Position numbers and translations under genes: made by a program. A stretch of DNA of 7,771 nt. It comes from JACDBD01 sp050743385 (GTDB taxonomy: Bacteria > Actinomycetota > Acidimicrobiia > IMCC26256 > JACDBD01). Position 1 is the first letter of the stretch, and every line of letters begins with the position of its first letter. Location: positions 1 to 7,771 of the forward strand of contig JBOGFJ010000067.1 of NCBI GenBank assembly GCA_050743385.1, in the 5' to 3' direction. The notes under the pieces are model-generated. The model was not told the origin of the DNA. It made no database searches and worked only from the letters and a program-made list of their open reading frames with translations. Below, piece by piece: positions 1 through 3,748 of this stretch.

Positions 1-611
1 GCTTCAGCGAGCTGCCGACACGGCTCAAGCTGGCGAGCATCCACACCGACTACTGGGACCCGCTGTGGGCGGCGTGCAACGACGCGGGCGTGACCGTGTG
101 TATGCACGTCGGCTCCTCGTCGTCGAACCCCGCGGCCTCGCCGGACGCGCCCGAAGCGGTGGGAGTGACGCTCTCGTTCAACAACTCGTTCGCATCGCTG
201 ACCGACTGGCTGTTCTCGGGCAAGCTCGTTCAGTTCCCGAAGCTGAAGCTGGCCTACTCGGAGGGCCAGATCGGCTGGATCCCCTACGCGCTCGAGCGGG
301 CCGACACCGTGTGGGACCAGCACGACGCGTGGCAGCACTCGAAGGAGATCATCCCCGACCCGCCCTCCACCTACTACTACGGCCGTGTCTTCGGGTGCTT
401 CACCGCTGACCGCGTCGGGCTCAACAACCTCGACACGGTCGGGGTCGACAACATCTGCTTCGAGACCGACTACCCGCACACCGACACGACGTGGCCCCAC
501 TCGAGGGAGTACGTCGAGAAGATGGTCGCCGACGCCGGTCTCGACGAAGACATCGCCTACAAGGTGCTGCGGGGCAACGCCATCCGAATGCTCGAGCTCG
601 ACCGCGTCTGA
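1..611 (+). CDS. Amidohydrolase (Amidohydro_2 / ACMSD-like), 3' part only
   Basis: The frame is open from the first bases (codons start at position 3) and stops with TGA at 609-611, so about 202 C-terminal residues are visible and the start lies outside the window. Visible motifs are typical of metal-dependent Amidohydro_2 (PF04909) TIM-barrel enzymes: CMHVGSS (His codon 105-107), LKLAYSEGQIGWIPYALERAD, and near the end FETDYPHTDTTWPHS, whose Asp (468-470) matches the conserved metal-ligand Asp of this superfamily. The ending VLRGNAIRMLEL is the usual C-terminal helix of the family (GNAxRLxxL). Members hydrolyse or decarboxylate small, often aromatic, carboxylic substrates in the cytosol; the substrate cannot be told from this fragment. 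An internal ATG at 90 is not the real start because the conserved domain extends upstream of it. Family assignment is secure; specificity is unknown. Confidence 0.93.
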   Translation, partial: FSELPTRLKLASIHTDYWDPLWAACNDAGVTVCMHVGSSSSNPAASPDAPEAVGVTLSFNNSFASLTDWLFSGKLVQFPKLKLAYSEGQIGWIPYALERADTVWDQHDAWQHSKEIIPDPPSTYYYGRVFGCFTADRVGLNNLDTVGVDNICFETDYPHTDTTWPHSREYVEKMVADAGLDEDIAYKVLRGNAIRMLELDRV

Positions 612-618
612 TCGCGCT

Positions 619-654
619 GCCTCCCTCGCAAGGGTCGCGCGGCCTGAGGGAGGC
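619..654 (+). terminator. GC-rich stem-loop after the amidohydrolase
   Basis: GCCTCCCTC (619-627) and GAGGGAGGC (646-654) form a perfect 9-bp stem starting 7 bases after the amidohydrolase stop. The 18-base loop could fold further through AGG (631-633) and CCT (643-645). No U-tract follows, so it is not a canonical intrinsic terminator. Strong hairpins without U-tails are common 3' ends in high-GC actinobacteria, so a terminator or mRNA-stabilising role is inferred from position and stem strength. Confidence 0.5.
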
Positions 655-668
655 GAGCCCGCTGCTCA

Positions 669-720
669 CGGTGCAGGGAGGCGCTCGGCACCGGCTGCGT
701 TGCACCTGACACGGGGTGCA
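669..720. repeat. Cluster of overlapping inverted repeats with GGTGCA/TGCACC half-sites
   Basis: Three copies of one hexamer lie within 51 bases: GGTGCA (670-675), TGCACC (701-706) and GGTGCA (715-720). The last two form a dyad with 8 bases between. In addition CGGTGC (669-674) can pair with GCACCG (688-693). These pairings are mutually exclusive, so the segment could form alternative RNA hairpins or serve as a paired protein-binding site. It lies in the spacer upstream of the 37-residue membrane ORF. Function is unknown, and chance cannot be excluded at this GC content. Confidence 0.35.
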
Positions 721-749
721 TCGCGCGGCGCGCTTCGAACCCAGATGCA

Positions 750-763
750 GTGACACTCGTCAC
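750..763. promoter_or_regulatory. Candidate operator GTGAC-N4-GTCAC upstream of the membrane microprotein
   Basis: GTGAC (750-754) and GTCAC (759-763) form a perfect 5-bp dyad spaced by four bases, giving half-sites one helical turn apart, as expected for a dimeric regulator. It is 75 bases upstream of the ATG at 839. I could not identify a convincing -35/-10 pair nearby, so assignment to a promoter is positional inference only. The two halves are short enough to occur by chance. Confidence 0.3.
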
Positions 764-838
764 CTCGGGAATCTCCTCGGGTCGCTGATCGGTATCTCCG
801 CGTAGCAGCGCTCAGATGCGCTCCATGAGGAGGACACC

Positions 839-952
839 ATGCAACGCATCCTGCACAAGCCCGTCGTCTGGATCTTGGCCCTGGTCGCGATCGCCATCGG
901 GGCCGTCGTGCTCGTCGCGCTCTACTCGGGCGGCGGTGGCTCCGGTTACTAG
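839..952 (+). CDS. 37-residue single-pass membrane microprotein
   Basis: ATG at 839 is preceded by a perfect AGGAGG (828-833) with a 5-base spacer, one of the best ribosome sites in the window, and the frame closes with TAG at 950-952. The product begins with a short basic segment (MQRILHKP), continues as one hydrophobic helix (about residues 9-28, VVWILALVAIAIGAVVLVAL), and ends in a flexible Gly-rich tail (YSGGGGSGY). The positive-inside rule predicts the N-terminus in the cytosol and the Gly-rich tail outside. It has no Cys or His-cluster metal motif. It stands alone, convergent with the merR gene 81 bp downstream. I do not recognise a family. Small single-pass proteins like this often modulate a larger membrane complex, but no partner is evident. 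The strong ribosome site and clean helix make it likely to be real. Confidence 0.6.
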   Translation: MQRILHKPVVWILALVAIAIGAVVLVALYSGGGGSGY

Positions 953-1033
953 CGGCACCCGTGTTGCAACGAGCTACCTTCACCAGCTCAGCACGACCTC
1001 GGTGATCCGCGCCGGCCGCACAGCTCTCGCTGC

Positions 1034-1462
1034 TTATGGCCCTTCGCTGTTCACGACGGGCTGACCATGCCGTGGGATCACGTGACAGATGTCGGAAGGG
1101 GCGCAATCAGCGGGACGCAGCGTCCGGGCGCGGCGTTCGAGGCGCCGCAACTCCGCTCGCATGCTTTCGAGCTGCTCGATCTGTTGGTCGATCTGGGCGG
1201 CCCGGTGGCGGAGGACCTCGACGACATGGGTGCAGGGCGTCTCGCCGCGGTCGCGGTAGGCGAGGATCTCTCGGATCTCGCCGAGGGTGAGGCCGACCGC
1301 CTGGGCCGACCGGACGAAGCGGAGCCGCTCGGCGGCATCGTCGGTGTAGTCGCGGTACCCGGCCGAGGTGCGCTCCGGCGAGGGCAGCACGCCGATCGAC
1401 TCGTAGTAGCGGAGGGTCTTGGGCGAGAGGCCGAGCTGCTGGGCGAGTTCGCCGATCCGCAC
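1034..1462 (-). CDS. MerR-family heavy-metal-responsive transcriptional regulator
   Basis: 142 residues, the usual size for MerR/ZntR/CueR proteins. The GTG start at 1462-1460 is chosen because GGAGG (complement of 1467-1471) lies 4 bases upstream and the family's N-terminus begins exactly there (V-RIGELAQQLGLSPKTLRYYES). Residues 1-70 form the winged helix-turn-helix with RYYE (18-21) and the GYRDYTDD wing; residues about 78-115 form the dimerisation coiled coil. Metal-site candidates are Cys77 (in GETPCTH), His79, Cys120, Cys126 and His127 (ADC...DICH). In this family a Cys near position 77-79 marks divalent sensors (ZntR, CadR, PbrR, MerR), whereas Cu(I)/Ag/Au sensors carry Ser there, so a Zn/Cd/Pb/Hg-type inducer is inferred. 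The gene is divergent from the 1560-3679 cluster, and the dyad at 1493-1510 is its probable binding site. The frame is open further upstream to 1849, but that extension lacks conservation features and covers the divergent gene. Confidence 0.93.
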   Translation of the reverse strand: MRIGELAQQLGLSPKTLRYYESIGVLPSPERTSAGYRDYTDDAAERLRFVRSAQAVGLTLGEIREILAYRDRGETPCTHVVEVLRHRAAQIDQQIEQLESMRAELRRLERRARTLRPADCAPSDICHVIPRHGQPVVNSEGP

Positions 1463-1466
1463 GTGT

Positions 1467-1471
1467 CCTCC
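1467..1471 (-). promoter_or_regulatory. Ribosome binding site of merR, supporting the GTG start
   Basis: On the minus strand GGAGG precedes GTG (1462-1460) by four bases (ACAC). This sets the start at the first residue of the conserved HTH domain and argues against the longer open frame. Confidence 0.75.
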
Positions 1472-1487
1472 GTCACCGCGTCGACCC

Positions 1488-1519
1488 TTGACCTTCCACC
1501 GTACTGGAAGCTCTAGCGT
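1488..1519 (+). promoter_or_regulatory. MerR-type promoter with overlong spacer and CTTCCA-N6-TGGAAG operator
   Basis: TTGACC (1488-1493) serves as -35 and TAGCGT (1514-1519) as -10, separated by 20 bp. Normal sigma70 spacing is 17 bp; 19-20 bp spacers are the signature of MerR-controlled promoters, where the activated dimer untwists the DNA. Within the spacer lies the dyad CTTCCA (1493-1498) / TGGAAG (1505-1510), closely resembling the CueR-class operator of E. coli copA (ACCTTCC...TGGAAGGT). It points toward the gene at 1560 and lies 25 bp upstream of the merR start, so it probably also governs merR. A 19-bp register (CTAGCG at 1513) is possible; TAGCGT fits TANNNT better. Confidence 0.8.
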
Positions 1520-1527
1520 GCGACGGG

Positions 1528-1554
1528 AGGAGGAGAAGGAGGAGTGAGGAGGAG
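1528..1554 (+). promoter_or_regulatory. Triple Shine-Dalgarno purine leader of the cluster
   Basis: AGGAGG occurs three times at 1528-1533, 1537-1542 and 1547-1552 in an almost pyrimidine-free leader. The last copy is 7 bases before ATG 1560 and alone is an ideal ribosome site. With the -10 at 1514-1519, transcription would begin near 1526, so the predicted untranslated leader would consist almost wholly of these repeats. Confidence 0.65.
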
Positions 1555-1559
1555 CGATC

Positions 1560-2000
1560 ATGTCCGTTCGCTGGAGCCGTACCAGGAGCATCGGGCCGTG
1601 GGGGACAGCGGCCCGTGTCATCGGCGGCGCAGCCATGCTCGTCGGGGCGGCGCTCGTCGGCGTCGATGCGATCGATGCCGCATTGGGGCTCGTGGTCTTC
1701 CCGGTGGTGGTGCTCGCGTTGCTGGGGTTGCGCGGGGCGCATGCCGCTCCGCTGCGTCTCACCGGTCCGGGGGGCTGCTGTCTCAATTGCGCCGTGGGCA
1801 TCGCCGCCTTCATTCTGGCGCCCGTGGGAGCCCTGCTCTTCGTCGGCACCTCGACGCTGGTGGCCGCGGCGCGCGGCGACGGCGGCTGCGAGGTGTTCGC
1901 GGTCTCGAACCTGCTGCGCCGCCGGGATGACCAGATCGCCTGTCCGGTGTTCTCTCCGATCGACGCGGCGGAGCGCCGTGCCCACGTGCCGGTGGGATGA
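1560..2000 (+). CDS. Cys-rich three-helix membrane protein of a MerR-controlled cassette
   Basis: 146 residues. The ATG at 1560 has AGGAGG 7 bases upstream and is the first gene behind the MerR-type promoter. Hydrophobic segments lie at about residues 16-36, 40-57 and 77-103. Five cysteines are visible: C73, C74 and C77 in GGCCLNC just before the third helix, then C110 (DGGCEVF) and C128 (IACPVFSPID) in the C-terminal part. The CC-x-x-C motif at a membrane boundary together with the downstream Cys pair suggests metal or thiol/disulfide chemistry, but it is not MerT/MerC/MerP-like enough to call a mercury transporter. I recall similar small membrane proteins beside MerR genes in actinobacteria, annotated only as domains of unknown function. 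Its stop overlaps the next start (ATGA, 1997-2000), so translational coupling is likely. Confidence 0.8.
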   Translation: MSVRWSRTRSIGPWGTAARVIGGAAMLVGAALVGVDAIDAALGLVVFPVVVLALLGLRGAHAAPLRLTGPGGCCLNCAVGIAAFILAPVGALLFVGTSTLVAAARGDGGCEVFAVSNLLRRRDDQIACPVFSPIDAAERRAHVPVG

Positions 2001-2302
2001 GACCTTCACTCGACGTCGAGTTGGTGCATCTGGACGACTGTCCTCACTGGCGTGAGGCGAGCGCCCGGCTGCACGAGGCGATGCGCCGCGCCGGGCTCGA
2101 CCCGACGGGCGTGCGCTATCGAAGGATCCCGACCGCGGACGCGCCACCGCACTTTCCCGGTTCGCCGACGATCCTGATCGAGGGGCGAGACGCGTTCGCG
2201 ACCCCGGTGACCGTCGGCCCGACCTGCCGCCGTTACCCGACGGAACAAGGAGTCGACGTTGCCCCCTCACTTGATCAGCTCGTGGAGGCTCTGACGCAAT
2301 GA
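1997..2302 (+). CDS. Thioredoxin-fold protein with CPHW motif (thioredoxin-like/glutaredoxin-like family)
   Basis: 101 residues with start ATG inside the ATGA overlap with the preceding stop. The opening beta strand and active-site loop are VELVHLDDCPHW (C15-P-H-W18), followed by an amphipathic helix. The middle contains FPGSPTI (53-59), whose Ser-Pro-Thr supplies the cis-Pro loop of thioredoxin folds, and the C-terminal part has TCRRYPTEQG (C77). The classic CxxC is missing: C15 is followed by P-H-W, so only one active-site thiol is at the loop, with C77 as possible partner. Close relatives in actinobacteria commonly sit near MerR or mercury/arsenic genes and are labelled thioredoxin family or, loosely, alkylmercury-lyase-like. 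No MerB catalytic pattern is seen. A cytosolic thiol carrier or metal-binding partner for the preceding Cys-rich membrane protein is inferred. Confidence 0.85.
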   Translation: MRPSLDVELVHLDDCPHWREASARLHEAMRRAGLDPTGVRYRRIPTADAPPHFPGSPTILIEGRDAFATPVTVGPTCRRYPTEQGVDVAPSLDQLVEALTQ

Positions 2303-2385
2303 CCTTGGACTCTGCGGGGCCAGCGGGGAGGACGGTGACGGACTCGGCGATAACCGAGCAGACCTGGAGTCACGTCACCCCATGA
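2299..2385 (+). CDS. Possible 28-residue ORF bridging the thioredoxin-like and ankyrin genes
   Basis: ATG 2299 overlaps the thioredoxin-like stop (ATGA, 2299-2302) and has GGAGG at 2284-2288, 10 bases upstream. The frame ends with TGA at 2383-2385, itself overlapping the ankyrin ATG (ATGA, 2382-2385). The product is polar with no membrane segment, Cys or recognised domain (begins MTLDSAGPAGRTVTD, ends WSHVTP). It may be a translational relay that carries ribosomes across the 79-bp gap rather than a functional peptide. The double overlap may be fortuitous in GC-rich DNA. Confidence 0.35.
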   Translation: MTLDSAGPAGRTVTDSAITEQTWSHVTP

Positions 2386-3134
2386 GCGGAGCCGAGGTGT
2401 GGACGATCCGCACCGACGAACCGCTCGCCGTCGCTACGGTCGACGCGATCCACACCGGGGATACCGATTCCCTCGAGCGCCTGCTCGCCGACAATCCCGG
2501 CCTGGTGAACGCCCGGCTCGGCAGCGACGACGCGAAGGCCATGACTCGCACCCTCCTGCACGTTGCCACCGATTGGCCCGGCCACTTCGCCAACGTCAGC
2601 GCGACCATCGGCGCGCTCGTCGAGGCAGGGGCCGACGTCAACGCCCGGTTCGTCGGTCCGCACACCGAGACACCGCTCCACTGGGCCGCCAGCAGCGACG
2701 ACGTCGGCGCCCTCGATGCACTCATTGATGCCGGCGCCGACATCGAGGCAACCGGGGCGGTCATCGCGGGCGGCACACCGCTCACCGACGCAGCCGCGTT
2801 CGGACAGTGGAAGGCGGCGCGGCGCCTGGTCGAACGGGGTGCGCACACGCCGCTGCGGGAGGCCGCCGCGCTGGGCTTGACCGACCGGGTCGAGAGGTAC
2901 TGCGCCGGCGACCCGCCGCCGACTTCCGAGGACCTCACCCAGGCACTCTGGTACGCGTGCCACGGTGGGCGACAACCCATGGCGCACTACCTGCTCGAGC
3001 GTGGCGCCGACCTCAACTGGGTGTCGACCTGGGACGAGACGACCCCCCTCGACGCTGCCCGGCGGAGCGGCGCCGATGATCTCGTCGCGTGGCTCCGGGA
3101 CAGGGGAGCGACGTCGGCGGCCGAGCCGAACTGA
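2382..3134 (+). CDS. Ankyrin-repeat protein
   Basis: 250 residues, cytosolic (no signal peptide or membrane helix). Ankyrin-type units are visible at about 16-45 (DAIHTGDTDSLERLLADNP), 57-89 (TLLHVAT...LVEAGADVNAR), 96-122 (TPLHWAASSDD...LIDAGADIE), 131-154 (TPLTDAAAFGQW...LVERGA), 156-175 (degenerate), 186-212 (ALWYACHGG...LLERGADLN) and 219-243 (TPLDAARRSG...WLRDRGA). Such proteins are protein-interaction scaffolds; the partner is not predictable. The ATG at 2382 overlaps the 28-residue ORF but its nearest SD (GGAG, 2366-2369) is 12 bases away. GTG at 2397 (giving VWTIRTDEP) has GGAG at 2388-2391 with a 5-base spacer and is an equally credible start, giving 245 residues. The SnoaL-like gene follows after 35 bp, so co-transcription is likely. 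Confidence 0.92.
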   Translation: MSGAEVWTIRTDEPLAVATVDAIHTGDTDSLERLLADNPGLVNARLGSDDAKAMTRTLLHVATDWPGHFANVSATIGALVEAGADVNARFVGPHTETPLHWAASSDDVGALDALIDAGADIEATGAVIAGGTPLTDAAAFGQWKAARRLVERGAHTPLREAAALGLTDRVERYCAGDPPPTSEDLTQALWYACHGGRQPMAHYLLERGADLNWVSTWDETTPLDAARRSGADDLVAWLRDRGATSAAEPN

Positions 3135-3169
3135 CAGCCCGCACGACGAAACCGTGACATCCTGCGGTC

Positions 3170-3679
3170 ATGGCTGACGTCGATCCGGCGGCGATTACCG
3201 AGGCGGTCCAGCACATGGGCATCCGTCGCCTCCAGGATGCGTACGCAGACGTTGTGACGCGGCGAGCGTGGGGCGAGCTCGACGAGCTCTTCCTGCCGGA
3301 TGCGGTCGTGGAGCTCGATACCCGACAGGGTGACATCCTGCGAATCGACGGCCCGTACGCGCTCGGTGAGTTCATCGCCGGCGCGATCCAGCAGTTCGAG
3401 TTCTTCGAGTTCCTCGCGCTCAACACGCGCATCGAGATCGGCGCAGGCGATCGCGCGGATACGGCCGATGGTCGCCTCTACATGTGCGAGCTCCGCACGG
3501 AGCGCGAGACCCGGCGATGGAACAACGCGTTCGGCGTGTACCACGATCGGTACCGCCGGCACGAGAACCGGTGGTGGTTCGCTCACCGGCGCTACCACTC
3601 GCTGGCGCGGCCTGCGGGCGACGGTGTGACCGTCGATGCCTTCGAATTCCCGCATCATCTGAAGCTCGGCGATCTCTAG
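3170..3679 (+). CDS. SnoaL-like / NTF2-fold protein
   Basis: 169 residues, the usual size for the SnoaL_4-type NTF2-like family. The N-terminal helices (IRRLQDAYADVVTRRAWGELDELFLPDAVVELD, spread over residues 18-50) and C-terminal strands (RRWNNAFGVYHDRYRRHENRWWFAHRRYHSL, about 115-145) show the family pattern, including the YHDRYRR...WWFAHRRY block. The fold is a cone-shaped alpha/beta barrel used by dehydratases, isomerases, cyclases and many proteins of unknown role; the substrate cannot be deduced. No signal peptide. The ATG at 3170 lacks a good Shine-Dalgarno sequence, so translation may depend on the upstream gene or a leaderless transcript. It ends 69 bp from the convergent ATPase stop; no strong terminator is obvious between them. 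Confidence 0.88.
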   Translation: MADVDPAAITEAVQHMGIRRLQDAYADVVTRRAWGELDELFLPDAVVELDTRQGDILRIDGPYALGEFIAGAIQQFEFFEFLALNTRIEIGAGDRADTADGRLYMCELRTERETRRWNNAFGVYHDRYRRHENRWWFAHRRYHSLARPAGDGVTVDAFEFPHHLKLGDL

Positions 3680-3748
3680 CCGACGCCGCGGACATCGCAC
3701 GCCGCCCGGTGACGGGGGTGCAGGTCGGCATCGCGGCCTGACGTCTGG

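Noticed and set aside
1463..1849. 129-codon N-terminal extension of merR
   Set aside because: The MerR HTH begins exactly at GTG 1462 behind a GGAGG. The extension would cover the MerR promoter and half of the divergent membrane gene.
1560..2000. Mercury transporter (MerT/MerC) assignment for the membrane protein
   Set aside because: The CC pair is not placed in the first helix as in MerT, the FSPID and GGCEVF motifs do not fit, and no MerA or MerP is adjacent.
1997..2302. MerB (alkylmercury lyase) assignment for the thioredoxin-like gene
   Set aside because: Some relatives carry that label, but the protein is about half the length of MerB and has a thioredoxin-like CPHW and SPT loop instead of the MerB catalytic Cys/Asp arrangement.
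2375..2987. Minus-strand open frames antisense to the ankyrin gene
   Set aside because: The plus strand shows clear ankyrin repeats. The antisense products have Ser/Ala/Arg composition typical of shadow frames.
3680..3748. Bidirectional terminator between the convergent SnoaL-like and copB genes
   Set aside because: Only a 4-bp CCCG/CGGG stem with a GTGA loop is visible and there is no T-tract on either strand, too weak to support a call.
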